From assembly GCA_022592445.1 (NCBI GenBank), contig JABYQR010000054.1, positions 1 through 64,000 of the forward strand: 64,000 bases of DNA, written 5' to 3'. The first letter of the stretch is position 1. The number at the start of each line of letters is the position of its first letter. Below the pieces are notes generated by a model. That model was not told the origin of the DNA. It was given only the letters and a program-made list of their open reading frames with translations, and did no database searches. The translations under genes and the position numbers were made by a program. Shown piece after piece: positions 1 through 10,653 of the stretch. This DNA is from Cytidiella melzeri. Lineage: Eukaryota; Basidiomycota; Agaricomycetes; Polyporales; Irpicaceae.

Positions 1-2771
1 AGATAGCTAGGTAGATCAAGTTTGTAGTCGAGATCGCCTATGTGTTCGATGACCTTGTACGGGCCGAGTTTAGGGGTAGCCTGGTGGATCTGAACGTTCT
101 TAGCGTTCAGCCAGACCATGTCGCCCACCTGGAAGACACGTGGAGATCGCTTCTCAGATTCGTAGAGTTGCTTCATCTTCTCTTTGCTTAGACGAAGAGC
201 TGCTTTGGTCTCTTTGCGTACTCGAGCCATGTTGTCAAGGCGCTCATCAAGCGACGGGATATTACTTCGCTTGCCGACTGGTATGGTGAAGTCGGGACAA
301 TATCCATAGATGACTTCAAACGGTGGTTGTGAGTTTCCCGCATGTACTCGCGAGTTGAGTGCAAACTCAGCCGCCGGTAGATCATCGACCCAGTCGTCTT
401 GTCGTTGCTGACAGAATAGGCGCAGGTACTGTTTGATATCCTGGTTTTTGCGTTTGACTTTGCCATTTCCTTGCGGATGATAGGCGGTCGTAAAACCAGT
501 CTCTATGCCTAGGCGGTGATAGAGCGCACGCATAAAGCGCGCTGCAAACTGGGGTCCTCGGTCAGAGAACACCTTCTTGGGAATGCCGTGAAGTCGGAAT
601 ACTTCTTTATAGTGTAGATCGGCAATCCACTTGGTGTTAACCTTAGTGGTAGTAGGGATGACGTGCGTTTGATCGGAGTAATGGTCAACGTAGACCGCGA
701 TCGAATTGAATCCCTTAGAGGGTGGTAGCTGAGTGATGAGATCTACTCCGACGTGTTCCCAAGGTCCGGCCGGAGTTTCCTGAGGCTGTAGTACCGCTTG
801 AGGGTGTGGAGCTGACTTGTAGTGTTGACAGCGATCACAACCTAGTACGTAAGTCTCGACGAAGGTATTCATCTTTGGCCACCAATAGTGTCGTGCAACT
901 AGCTCTATGGTGCCGTGTTTGCCCGGATGACCAGCCGCGGGTGTGTCATGGCAAGATTTGACGATCTCGTAACGGAGCTCGTTGTTGTTAGGGATGTAGA
1001 GTTTTCCCTTGTAATAGATGAGTCCGTCACTCTCTTCCCATTCGAGTAAACCGCCAACAAGTTTGCGAGGACACTTCTTTCAAAGGGTAGCAAGAGCTTG
1101 TGCGACTTCTGCTTCTTGTTCCGTGCATTCTCGGATCTTTGATTCGAGCGGAGAAGCAGTGGCGAGCGCACTGGTAGCGAGGATCCGGAAGTGTTCCGGT
1201 TTCAGTACCACCTGATCCTTGTTGTCTTCTTCGTCCGTGACAGCGTGTGAGTGAAGACGAGAAAGAGGATCAGCATGTATCATGGTACTACCGGGCTTGT
1301 GTACCAACACGAAGTCAAAGTCGGCCAAAAGTAATGACCAACGTGCTTGACGTCGAGTGAGGTGTTGCGCAGTTTTCCAGTACTGCAGGTTCGCGTGGTC
1401 TGTCCAGATCTCAAACGGTTCCTTGAGCCCCTCAAGGTAGTGGCGCCAATCTTTGAGAGCTTCGGTGATGGCTAACATCTCCCGATCAAAGATTCCGTAA
1501 TTACGCTCTGCTTCAGTCATAGACGCGGACCGGTAGGTGATAGGGTGGTAGAATCCATCTTCCTTCGATTTCTGGGAGATGATTCCACCGGTCGCATAGC
1601 CCGAGGCATCGACTTCTAGACGTGTGGGGAGTTCAGGGTCCCAGACTGCCAAGATAGGCTTAGTGGTAAAGGCCTTCTTTAGCAGCGTGAAGGCAGTCTG
1701 CTGTGCTGGACCCCAGACAAACGGTACGTCCTTCTTAGTCAGGTCGTGTAGAGGCCGTGCGTGCTTTGAGAAGTCCTGAATGAAGCGGCGGTAGAAGTTG
1801 GCAAACCCGATGAATCCTCTAACTTCTTTGAGGTTCTGGGGTGTAGGCCACGTAGAAACTGCTTGGACTTTGACAGGGTCCATAGCTACTTCGCCGGCGC
1901 GAATCATCAACCCGAGGTACTCGATCTCAGATTTCTCAAGCTCGCACTTTTCCGACCGAAGATACAGATCATGCTGCTGAAGTTGGTCAAGGACTTCATG
2001 GACAACCTTGCGGTGCTCCATCAGGTTGTTGCTCCAGATTAAGATGTCATCTGAATAGACAGCCACCTTGCCCTCGGCGACGAGGTCAGCAAAGATGTTG
2101 TCCATCAGAGCTTGGAAGGTAGCGGGTGAGCTCGTGAGACCGAAGAACATGACTTTGGGTTTGAAGAGTCCTCGGTTGGTAACGAATGCCGCTTTGTACT
2201 CGTCTCCTTCTTTGATTCGGACATTATGATATCCCCAACGAACATCGAACTTAGTGAAGATCTTTGCACCCTTGAGCTTGTTGATAATGTCAGTAGCAAG
2301 CGGTAGGGGGTAGCAATTCTTTACCGTGATGTCGTTGAGTTTGCGGTAGTCCTGAATAAGTCGGAGTTTTTGTCCTTCTTTTTGATGAAAAAGACTGGAG
2401 AAGCCATCGGAGACTTAGAAGGCGTGATGTAACCTTTGGTTAGGTTCTCCTGAATGAACTTGTCAAGCTCAGCTTGTTCGTTCAGGGGCATAAGATAAAC
2501 TTTTGATTTAATGGTCTCAGGAGCGTCTGGTTTGAGATCAATCGAATGGTCCCAGGGCTGATGCTGGGGTAGCCAATTAGACTCTTCCTCAGAGAAGACT
2601 TTGGCATGTCTGTGGTACTCTGATGGAACGATGTCTTCGAAGGAGCACTGAGCTTTAGCTTCGTTTGGTTCGGCAGCAAGCTTAGTAGAGTAGGTGAAGC
2701 CGGCCATACACCAGACTTTGTCAGTGGTGTCTTGGATAATCCCGGCTTTGACCCACTGTCTACGTTCTTTG
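1..2771 (-). pseudogene. gypsy copy A pol: reverse transcriptase, RNase H, integrase (broken)
   Basis: Would encode the enzymes for reverse transcription and integration. Visible parts are the RT palm with YSDD (about 2050) where copy B has YLDD, RNase H starting EVDASGYATGG, the integrase HHCC zinc region and DDE core, then the start of the GPY/F region at the window edge; the chromodomain lies outside. Breaks against copy B are a base loss near 2373 that shifts the frame just before the RT core and an in-frame TGA near 1084. The Leu-to-Ser change in the catalytic box alone would probably impair polymerisation. The 5' part of the gene, protease, resumes at 3497 beyond the nested solo LTR. 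Confidence 0.88.
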
Positions 2772-3496
2772 TGTCACAGATTTTTAATGTTTCTACAAGA
2801 CTTGCCTTACCAGGCAACGGTATTATTGGGAATATTTAAGCGCTTGTCAAGCGCTGGATAAGCGCTTATCCGGCGTCTATTTAGGCGCTTATCCAGCGCT
2901 TATCAGGCGCTTATCAGGCGCTTATTCCGGTGCTTATTCTCAGTGCCTATCAATTGATGCGCTGATGCGCCTCCTGTCTCTGATGCGCTGATGCGCTCCT
3001 TTCCTTATCTGTGTATCACATGATAGAACTCTCTGGAACCTTGTGGAACATGCTGGAACTATGATGTCATAGTATAGAACATTCCATTAGATGATGTCAT
3101 AGCTCTTAGAACCTTCTGGAAAAGTCTAGCCTTGTCTTAGAACAAGCTAGAACAAGTCTAGCCTTGGAACTGGGTCATGGGGTCAGGTCATGGGGACAAT
3201 TGCTATTGGTTGATTATTGAAGTGGCACCACTAGGGCATAGGGCATGCTTAGTAAGGTAGATTACTTTGCTTACTCATGTAGGTATTAGGGGTCTTAGGG
3301 TAGTACCTGGGGTCCTCCCCTTCATGTATATATAGAGGCACTCCTGAGGGCATATCCCCTCAGTCTTATCCACTCTGTTGATCAAGGACTACTTTGTACT
3401 CCACAGTACACACTCTCACCAACACTCTACTCTCTATCTCACTATCTTCCCTTCAAGTTTAACAACTATCTGGTGAGTGTAACCTTAACTGTTACA
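2772..3496 (+). repeat. Solo LTR S1 inside gypsy A pol
   Basis: A 725-bp insertion interrupts sequence that is contiguous in copy B. It starts TGTCACAG and ends CTGTTACA, and is flanked by the 5-bp direct repeat CTTTG (2767-2771 and 3497-3501). TG...CA ends and a 5-bp duplication fit a solo LTR left by recombination of a full element. It carries repeated GCGCTTATC-type motifs (about 2840-2940) and a TATATATA box near 3327 on the plus strand. The LTR-like piece at 41444-41822 resembles it in the GGAACATTGTGGAACAT region and around the TATA box. Confidence 0.9.
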
Positions 3497-4079
3497 CTTT
3501 GCGGTTACCGTCAACCTTCTGGAAAGGTTTGTCAGGAGATTCTTCCGAGCCGCTCAGAATTGTCATTTCTCCTTTTTCCCCGTTGACGGTAGGGTTTATG
3601 CGTTTGAGCCATGGTAGCCCAAGAATAACGTCTTCTGGACCTAAGTCCGTGACAAGAAACTCCGCCTTTTCCGTGTGATCTCCGACTGTGAGTGTAAGGC
3701 GAACAAAGTGCGTTAACCCGCCAGCTTTATTCTTAGTTCCGTCAATGTTATGCAATGAGATTACCCTTTCGAGCGGGTGCTGAATAATCTTATGCTTCTT
3801 GACGAACTGGTGACTGATGAATAAAGCCGTAGCTCCTGAATCGATCATAGCAGGGACACGAATGCTTCTATTCAGACCTTTAACTAGTACATGTACACGG
3901 AAATGAGATGATAGCCAATCTAGCGACGATATAGTACATGAGGAGATAGTAGACAAAGGGCATGGAGTAGACATTGTACACAAAGAAGACGAGGCAGAAG
4001 ACGAGGAAGACGATGAAGGAGACAGGGATAGGGTATCGGGGGGACTTGCAGCTGCGGCTGTGTCACAAGTCCGTTTCAA
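3497..4079 (-). pseudogene. gypsy copy A protease domain
   Basis: Retroviral-type aspartic protease that would cut the Gag-Pol polyprotein. The DSGATALF active-site motif is clear, followed by the ILGLPWL segment conserved in copy B. The frame begins in a six-T run overlapping the gag stop, in the -1 frame to gag, and has no ATG at its start, so it is probably made by -1 frameshifting. It is cut off from the RT domain by the solo LTR at 2772-3496 and therefore cannot give a normal Pol. Confidence 0.85.
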
Positions 4080-5569
4080 AAAACCGCATTGATTTTGGCT
4101 GCCATCTCATCCATTTGCTTCTTTTGGATGTCAAGCATGTCCTTGAGTGCCGCAATCTTAGCATCCTTGTCATTGGATGCGTCTTGCTTCGCCGGGGTAG
4201 TGGTCGACGAGGTCAACAAGGTAGCAGCAACTTTTTGTCCCTTAGGGACGCCTTGAAGCCGTTTCAGGCAAACCGCCCCCCAGTGACCGGTACCACCGCA
4301 GTGGTTGCAAACCGGGTCATCAGGGTGCTTTGAGTCCCTCTTCTTGTGGTTCTCGGATCCACAAACCGAGCAGCACTTGCTCATCTCCTTCTTCCATTTC
4401 TGGAAGATCTCCTGCTTGCCCAGACCCGCAAAGAGCGAGTCGAACAAGGCAGAGAAGTGGGACGCGTCGATCTCCATTGCATTGGGATTGCGGAACGCTT
4501 GCTGGTGGGACTTGCCATGTCCCAAGGAACTGTCCACCATGACCTTGCCCGTGCTGTTTCGCAAAGCAGCGAGCTGAGCGTCGACTGCTTTGCACTGGTC
4601 CTTGAGAGCGTTGTAGGTAGCAGCGCGGGTTTGAAAGTACGAGACACGTTGCAAGTACTCAGTGCTCAAGCTCGACTTGAGACAATCAAAGAGGTCCTGC
4701 TGGCTCCAGCCAGTGCGAGGGGCCCAGGTCTCAAACTCGGAGATGTGGGCGGCAAAGGTCTTATTGCCTTGCTTCATGTTGGCTATTTTCGTCTTAGCCT
4801 CCATGACAGCATCTATAGGCTCAAATTTGGCTTTGAAAGCCTCGATAAACGTATCCCAGCTGTTGCCAAAAGCTGGTTTACTACTGGCCAGCTCCTCAAT
4901 ATGAGGGCGAGCCCAGTCGGCAGTGTCGTCCTGCATGAACAATAGGGCGCTGGTGATGAGTTTGTGAGGATCAAAGATCCTCGCGCCATTGTTGTCCACC
5001 TGGACCTGGCCTTGTGTGTCCTGCTGGAAGAACGCCTTGCCCTGGTTTTGGGCCCAGACAATGAAAGCATGCCGGAAAAGCCTTGCTTCCAACGACGTCT
5101 TTCCCTTAAAAGAGACCGGCTTCTCAACAATACTCCGTTCTCGAGTCGTGTGCGTTGCTGCGGCGATGGCTGGTGCCTGAGCAGCTGTCAAGGCAGCCAC
5201 CTGATTGGTGAGATCCACCATTTTTTGCGTCAGGATGCTGAACATGTTTAGGATATCCTGAGCGCTCAGGTTGGCAGCTGGGGCGGCCTCGGGAGCAGCA
5301 TTCTGTTGGTCCATGTCTTCCTTGGTGATAAGATGACGGTTTTCTTCGGAAGGCAGTTGGTAGGTCTTGGTGTAATACTCGTGTTCAATGGCTTCAGTGG
5401 GGTCTAACTGATTTAATCGATTAGGGCACGGTTGGTTTTCACACTCGTAGAATGATCCTTTGTTGGCTCGAAAGTGGTTGTCTGTGACTGTTATAGGATC
5501 GAAGAGATGGATACAATTATTGCAAATCAAATGTTCTGAAGACGTGGTGGGCAAAAACTGTGGACTTGT
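4076..5569 (-). CDS. gypsy copy A Gag
   Basis: Structural Gag of the chromovirus. It ends with a CCHC zinc knuckle (CNHCGGTGHWGAVC), preceded by a second Cys/His cluster (CSVCGSENH). The first ATG in frame is at 5314, but the frame is open back to 5569, immediately after the ORF1 TAG stop, so Gag may be made as a readthrough extension of ORF1. The stretch between 5569 and 5314 has no Met and contains CX2C (CNNC) and CX4C (CENQPC) pairs that could bind zinc; copy B lacks 71 codons here. The stop at 4076-4078 overlaps protease in the -1 frame. Confidence 0.85.
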   Translation of the reverse strand, partial: TSPQFLPTTSSEHLICNNCIHLFDPITVTDNHFRANKGSFYECENQPCPNRLNQLDPTEAIEHEYYTKTYQLPSEENRHLITKEDMDQQNAAPEAAPAANLSAQDILNMFSILTQKMVDLTNQVAALTAAQAPAIAAATHTTRERSIVEKPVSFKGKTSLEARLFRHAFIVWAQNQGKAFFQQDTQGQVQVDNNGARIFDPHKLITSALLFMQDDTADWARPHIEELASSKPAFGNSWDTFIEAFKAKFEPIDAVMEAKTKIANMKQGNKTFAAHISEFETWAPRTGWSQQDLFDCLKSSLSTEYLQRVSYFQTRAATYNALKDQCKAVDAQLAALRNSTGKVMVDSSLGHGKSHQQAFRNPNAMEIDASHFSALFDSLFAGLGKQEIFQKWKKEMSKCCSVCGSENHKKRDSKHPDDPVCNHCGGTGHWGAVCLKRLQGVPKGQKVAATLLTSSTTTPAKQDASNDKDAKIAALKDMLDIQKKQMDEMAAKINAVF

Positions 5570-6297
5570 CTAGATCCACTCAAAGTAGCTATCACTATTG
5601 ACTACGTTAAGTTGCACTAGAACTCTATTGTAGTTTTTACGAAGCTGCTTGAAAGAAACTTTCCCAATTGCTTTGCAACCCCAGTCCAGGAGCTGCCACT
5701 CGCGGTCTGCTGTGACGGGTGCAAGATCGTTGACTCGGTTGAGGAAACAATTAACCTTGTTGACGAGATGGAGCAAGGCACAACGATGGTTGGGGTTTGC
5801 GCGATTTAGGAGTTCCTCAAGCTCAGTGAGAGCTTGCAAGCGAGTGCGGACGGCGGTAAGTTTTGGCCTGAAGATGCCTACTAGATCAACCGGTGACAAC
5901 TTCTTGAAGTCGATCAACACCGGCTTTGGTGCAGCGGGGGCGGGGGTTGGTGCAGGGAGATTTGCTAGTCGCTCTGCAAAGGTGAGGTTGTGGGTCTGTT
6001 GCTCAGCTAAGGTGCGGTCACGCTCCTCAGCAGCTCGTTCTCCGTATGCACGTGCAGAGGCGCGGAGTTGGCGATTTTCCTCGTATGAGGGGACAGTGAG
6101 GGTGATGCCTTTGACAGGCGGCTTCTTGGACACGTACTTCGCGACAGTGACCAGGTCTTTGTCAGACCAGCGATGAGGTTGACCGCTCTTTTGCTTGTCA
6201 GCGAGAGCGTCAAGGAAAGATGGTGGAAGACACCTCTTGAGCTGAGGCTCAGTGGTAGGGAGGGTCTTAGAGAAACGGGGGCGCGTGTCTTTAGGCA
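5570..6297 (-). CDS. gypsy copy A ORF1 (upstream of gag, unknown function)
   Basis: About 242 codons with no Met anywhere. The N-terminus is basic and proline-rich (PKDTRPRFSK); the middle is charged and helix-like (RASARAYGERAAEE), then a proline/alanine linker and the conserved motif VLIDFKKL(S/T)P, ending SYFEWI. It is about 80-85% identical by eye to the copy at 50130-50857 and distantly similar to the one at 63593-64000. Removing the predicted intron at 6298-6370 joins A to TG and makes an ATG at the first codon. ORF1 ends in TAG and is in frame with gag. It could be an extra Gag domain (matrix-like); that is inference. Confidence 0.8.
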
Positions 6298-6370
6298 CTA
6301 AACAATGCGCAGGGGGTAGAAACGGACGACGTAAGTGTAGCTCAACGGTATGAGGAGACCGGAGATGTAC
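6298..6370 (-). other. Predicted 73-nt leader intron, gypsy copy A
   Basis: On the minus strand the donor is GACGA/GTACAT and the acceptor is GTTTAG/TGCC. Joining the exons turns A plus TG into an ATG that opens ORF1. The same intron, same length, sits at 50858-50930 in copy B. Confidence 0.55.
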
Positions 6371-6444
6371 TCGTCAAACAGGAATAAGCTTTTTAAAACG
6401 GTGGGAGTGGGGGACCCAGGGTTTACACAACGATCTCGACCTAA

Positions 6445-7187
6445 TGACACGGAGACAGGGCTCGACGTGACAAACAGGGACACAATGTGGATGACGACAA
6501 GGAGGTGGTGGCAGGCGTGAAGCACAATGCGTTCACCAGCTATCAAGCTTATTCAGAAAGCTAGCCCAGTAAAGACCAAGTTAGTATTGTTACTACCAGC
6601 TATGTAGTACAAGAGGGGGTTGCTTACCTAGCCCAGTAAAGACCAAGAGGTTGAGATGGGGGGCTAGGAGCGTACATGCAGCATCTTATATAGACTTCAG
6701 GGACCTGCGCACAGACCATGTTGAGGGCAGGCTTTGCAAGAAGCCGTGTGAACGAAGAACAAAAGAACTACCTAAAGGAGAACAATAGCTATTGTCTAGA
6801 CCTTGCCAAGAACTCTACTTGTGAGAGAATCTATCTAAAATGAGACCAACTATTGTATTCCATTCCCACACCTGTGAGAACATCCTTCCATAAAGAGAAC
6901 AATAGGGAAAGAACAAAAGGAGTCCATGTGAACGGTATCTATGACGTCAAACCCTAGCTATGGGCTGAGCCATGTGGTCTTACTTAAGCTAAGTCACATG
7001 CCAGTGTGACGTAGTAGTAAGTAACGTGACCGTGTGGAGCGTCTAAGCCACGTGATACGGGCACTTAATAGACGTGAAAAGGGAGTTTATGCAGAGAAGG
7101 TTGCAACTGGGTTGCAGCCCGGAGTTTTACAGATGAAAACAAGAGGTAAATTGCGAAAATTAAGGGCTAGTCAGGCCATCCATGACA
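6445..7187 (-). repeat. 5' LTR of gypsy copy A
   Basis: 743 bp, starting TGACACGG on the plus strand and ending CATGACA, aligning along its length with the LTRs of copy B but clearly diverged. The partner LTR is outside the window to the left. The five bases after it are AGAGC, the expected target duplication to look for on the far side. Confidence 0.88.
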
Positions 7188-7720
7188 AGAGCTGTATGTA
7201 AACACTGACTAAAGCTATTGAGCCGCTCAAAGTGCTCGTAGAGCTTGTTGAGCACAGGAGTGGGGTTGCCGTCAAAAGGAATAACAAAATCAAGCGCAGA
7301 CTTGAGCTGAGTATAGACCTCAGTCAAAGTCACCCTTGCAAACTGTGCCTGTAGAGCTTTCCACTGCCGGCGGGCAGTTGCGTGCTTCTTGAGGACTGTC
7401 TCAGCAATGGCGGTTGTGACGCACAGACGGATAAGACCCATCGCACTGCCATTGTCCTTGCGCCACTCTCTAAACTCCTTTCTATCCTCCTCAGAGATAG
7501 TGGCGGGAGCAGCCGCAGTAGGGGTCTCGGCAGGCGCATCACCAGCCTCCTCATGAGTGGGGGTTGGAGGGATCGCAGCAACGACAAAGTTGGGCTCGTT
7601 CTCCTCGATTGTGTACCAGCTACCCTTGGCTTGGAGGTAAGCCTTCATGAGTTCAGAGGACCCAATCCAGTTAGAGCCACCAAAGGTGGGGATGAGTGTG
7701 AGCTCAGAGTTGAAAGTCAT
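7188..7720 (-). pseudogene. Copia-type gag fragment (element E1)
   Basis: Start of a Ty1/copia Gag. The likely ATG is at 7720 (MTFNSELTLIP), followed by FGGSNWIGSSELMKAYLQAKG, which resembles the N-terminal gag region of copia elements where a Tyr/Asn-Trp motif leads into a helical domain. The frame runs about 178 codons and stops matching at 7188, where gypsy copy A begins; the remaining codons are read from its LTR. Its own LTR and half-tRNA primer site lie to the right. No zinc knuckle or pol remains. Confidence 0.7.
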
Positions 7721-7942
7721 GTTGTATATAAAAGTCTGAGATGGTGAAACACTAGTCAGTGTCATGTCAAAACACAGCGACATTGTTTCCCCATAGCGAG
7801 GGCCACTGGCCACTCGCATTGGCGTGCTCATTGTGTGCAGCGTTGAGCACCAGGGCTCAGGCGCGCAGCAACAATGGCAACAGCCAGGAGAGCTTTTTGC
7901 TCACTGCGTGCAGCAATGAGCGCACAGCAGGGCAAGCCGCTT

Positions 7943-7955
7943 GGGGCTCATAACC
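7943..7955 (-). promoter_or_regulatory. Primer binding site of element E1
   Basis: Minus strand reads GGTTATGAGCCCC directly next to the LTR. It is complementary to the GGGCUCAUAACC anticodon arm of fungal initiator tRNA-Met, the half-tRNA primer type known for Ty5 and Drosophila copia. Confidence 0.75.
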
Positions 7956-8294
7956 TGTGGAACAGTGTCCTTCACAGGCACTGGACCCACAGGCAACTGA
8001 GGGGATGTTGAAGAAGCTCACCTGAGATGCTAGTGAAGTTAGCTGTAAGCGAGGTGGTAGTTCAGATTAAAGGACTGTGTATCCATTTACAGCTCTACGG
8101 CGGTCTTATATACATTCTGGGGCTGTGTACAAACAGAGGTAAATAATAATATCAATTAAGGAATGTGAAACGGAAATGAAGGTACCCAGAGTAGCGGAAT
8201 GATGGATGTGGCTATGTATGATGGACATGGCTATGCTCATACATGATGGATGTAGCTGTGCTCATAAATGATGGATGAAGCTATGCTCAGCACA
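7956..8294 (-). repeat. LTR of copia fragment E1
   Basis: The inner edge is fixed by the primer site (TGTGGAACAG at 7956). The outer edge is placed at CAGCACA (8294), where homology to the DUF6535 gene begins. A TATATAAG box lies near 8108 on the minus strand. The outer edge is uncertain by some bases because no second LTR exists here. Confidence 0.6.
8199..8290 (+). repeat. Short degenerate tandem repeat
   Basis: About three imperfect copies of a 30-bp unit built on ATGATGGATGTGGCTATG, at the outer end of the E1 LTR. Confidence 0.7.
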
Positions 8295-8646
8295 AATGGC
8301 GTTCACGGATGGCTGGAAGGCAATTTGAGGCTGAGAGAAGGGGGATGCTGTAGAGTTCAAGAACCTGGCATTCAAAGAGTAGGAGTAGGCTTGGATAGCA
8401 ACCTGCTGCATGAGGGCGACCATGACTTCCATCGGGTCTTGCTGAAGACCCTGATATGACTCGATGAGGAACATGGTAAATACTGCGGAGAACAAGCCTG
8501 CCTGCACAGAATAGTTAGGCATTGTTAAATGTATGCGTGAGAGGGGGAGCGTACAAAGACCAGGAGCGTATCGATATCCTCCTTGTAGTCCTTGATCTTC
8601 CGTTCATTGACCTTGTGTATAACTTTGGACATATCTGACCAACCAT
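8295..8646 (-). pseudogene. Truncated DUF6535 family gene copy
   Basis: Strongly similar on the minus strand to 31440-31790 of the intact gene at 29045-31900. It keeps the exon 1 end (YKEDIDTLLVF), the first intron with GTACGC donor and CAG acceptor, and the start of exon 2 (AGLFSAVF, FLIESYQGLQQDPMEV). It ends at the PSVNAI residues next to a copia LTR, and its other side is replaced by the LTR of element F. It is therefore a duplicated fragment bounded on both sides by retroelements. The missing regions include most transmembrane segments, so it cannot give the full protein. Confidence 0.85.
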
Positions 8647-8654
8647 TCGTGGTT

Positions 8655-8821
8655 GTTTCACTATTTTAGCTTTGTACTTAGCGCGTGGCTTGGCGCCCGT
8701 CGTTACCGTATATAAGTTGCACTTTGATCAATGCACATCTATTGCTTTTGATCCCCAACTCTCTGTCTGACCACCACCTCAGTCCTCTCAACGCTCAGAA
8801 CTCCTACTCATACCTTGTAAA
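8655..8821 (+). repeat. 5' LTR of copia element F (left edge approximate)
   Basis: The right edge is set by the primer site at 8822. The right half aligns with the LTR of element H (56379-56591), sharing GTATATA, TTGATCAATG and TTTTGATCCCCAACTC. The left edge is set where similarity to the DUF6535 fragment ends. The terminal bases are mutated (ends AAAA rather than ACA). Confidence 0.6.
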
Positions 8822-8837
8822 AGGTTACGAGCCACGC
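8822..8837 (+). promoter_or_regulatory. Primer binding site of element F (mutated)
   Basis: GGTTACGAGCCACGCC follows the LTR. It matches the half-tRNA-Met site of G, H and C except for two substitutions, fitting an old copy. Confidence 0.65.
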
Positions 8838-8890
8838 CTAAGCTCATATCTTCACTCAACTTTTACTTGTGCACTCACTCTTGCCAGTTG

Positions 8891-10653
8891 ATGAGCTCTG
8901 ATCTCGCTGATCAAGCTCAAACTTGTCGTTCCACTCGAGAGCAACACCATACCAACTTCCTCAGGGGCACCATAGCCCAACCCCGTTGAAAGACAACCAC
9001 TCGTGGCAGGAGAACCCCTACCTTCACTCCTACCCCCTATCCTACTCCTGATCCTTCCTCGATGTCTTCGACCATTGTCACAAAGACTGACGCCCCTACG
9101 GCTGGACCATCCGCTCCTGTCATCCAAGACATCGCCAACAACGACAACCGCTCGTTGCGCTCTGAGGATTGTGAAACAATCCCAGGTGCTCGTACTGTCT
9201 CCGCTCCTCCTGCCGATTGCCGTTGCACCCCCTTTGACACCCTTTGTGATGATGATTGCCGTCATCACCCTCATGGAGGAGACAATGACAGTGACAACAA
9301 CCCTATGGATGAGGATGAGAGGCCTAGACGACGACACAAGAAATGTTCTGCTTGCCATCCAACGACTCCCCCTCCTCCGGGTAGCCCTACTGGTGGCTCG
9401 CCGCCCCCGCCACCTAATTCAATAGGCACTAGGTCAACACGCGAAGTGTTGCAACTTCTGTCTGTGCCACCTGGCCGTGACAACAACTATACTATGTCAC
9501 TCAGCAACATCAACAAAGCCTTCTCCGATGTTGGCAAGCTTACTGGGGCTGACACTTGGCCGATGTGGAAGTTCTGCGTTGATATTGCCATGTCGACTAT
9601 ACTCGAGTTCTACTTGCTCCGAGGTGGCCTGACCATTCCTCAAGAGTTTACGCAGGCTGTCTTCAACGTCCTGACCGGTCATATCTCTGACTCGGTCATG
9701 GCCATCTATCTCAACGAGTACAAGCCCCACGTACTCATGGATAATCTGCGTGAATGTTACAATCTGGAGACAACCATGTCTGACGCAAACAAGATATTCC
9801 AGCTCTTCCACCTTCGCCGTCCTATCTATGAGATGGACAAGCTGCTCGACAATGCCACCAACATTTGCAGCAAGGTTATTGCTGCCGGCATCGACATTCC
9901 TGACCATATCTTCTACGCAGCCATTGTTGGGATTATCCCTCCTGCATACGCCGCCACACGCCAGAACTACAAGGTTGGCGTGCGTTCTTCCACTCCAGCT
10001 GGAGAGAAGTTCCGCTACAGGCCCAACGCGCTCATCGCTGAGCTTTGTCGCGAGTTCACCAACTGGCAACTCACGCACCCCCCGAAGACTTCCGAGTCTA
10101 AGGGGCCTACCACTTCCGTCCCAAAGGACAAGACTCACGCTCCTTTGGCTTTGCACGCCAAGGGCAAGGCCGCGGTCAAACGCTCGACCAAAACCACCAC
10201 TACCGCTTGCGCGGCCGCAGCTCCCTACTCGTTGAGTAAGCCCTCCACTTCTGGTCAGGGCAACTGCTTCAACTGTGGTCAGCCTGGCTACATGACGCCG
10301 ACTTGCCCTCTGCCCTGGACTAAAAAGTCCAAGGCTGCAATGAAGAAGAAGGGCATCACTCGCAAATCTGCTGCCGCTGCCGCCACCGCTCAAGGCAAGA
10401 AGAAAGAGTCCGCTGCTGCTGGCTCATCAACTGCTACTGGCCTCATGGCTAATGTCACTGCCGCTGCTGACTCGGATGATGGGGCCCTCGAGCACCCTCA
10501 CTCCGTGCCCGTGTTCAACTATGCTACAGGCAGTAGCTTCACTGGTCAGAGCGCGTAGATTAAGTCTCTTTCCTACTCAGACATCACGATGCACATAAGT
10601 CCTCGTACCATTTCTAAATGTGACACTGAGTCACGCTCCAAAACTAAGTACAA
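8891..10653 (+). pseudogene. Copia element F Gag and start of Pol
   Basis: Homolog of the H gag at 56657-59700. The expected ATG is at 8891 (MSSDLADQAQ). A TGA near 8988 breaks the frame, and a 498-codon ORF restarts at 9062. Features in order: proline-rich N-terminus with Asp/His clusters, the core gag domain (KLTGADTWPMWKF), a Lys/Ala-rich linker, then a zinc knuckle CFNCGQPGYMTPTC whose His is Tyr; the H copy has the intact His. The ORF ends at 10558. The polyprotein would continue into protease, but insertion Z1 interrupts it at 10654 with target duplication TACAA. Gag would form the virus-like particle; here it is disabled. Confidence 0.82.

Larger units (their letters stand above)
1..7187 (-). 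mobile_element. Ty3/gypsy chromovirus, copy A (partial, nested)
   Basis: Minus-strand LTR retrotransposon of the same family as the complete copy at 44084-51762. From right to left it has the 5' LTR (6445-7187), leader with intron, ORF1, gag, protease, then RT, RNase H and integrase running off the window at position 1. Alignment to copy B is continuous except for a 725-bp solo LTR at 2772-3496 and a 213-nt segment near the gag start that copy B lacks. The element sits in a copia gag fragment whose reading frame breaks exactly at 7188. Copy A is probably dead: a stop replaces an Arg codon near 1084, about one base is missing near 2373, the RT YLDD box reads YSDD, and the solo LTR splits pol. 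Confidence 0.9.

Noticed and set aside
6299..6546. 82-codon frame from the gypsy A LTR into the leader, ending at the ORF1 start
   Set aside because: It ends in the predicted intron, has a non-ATG start and hydrophobic composition without conservation in copy B; the splice model explains the junction better.
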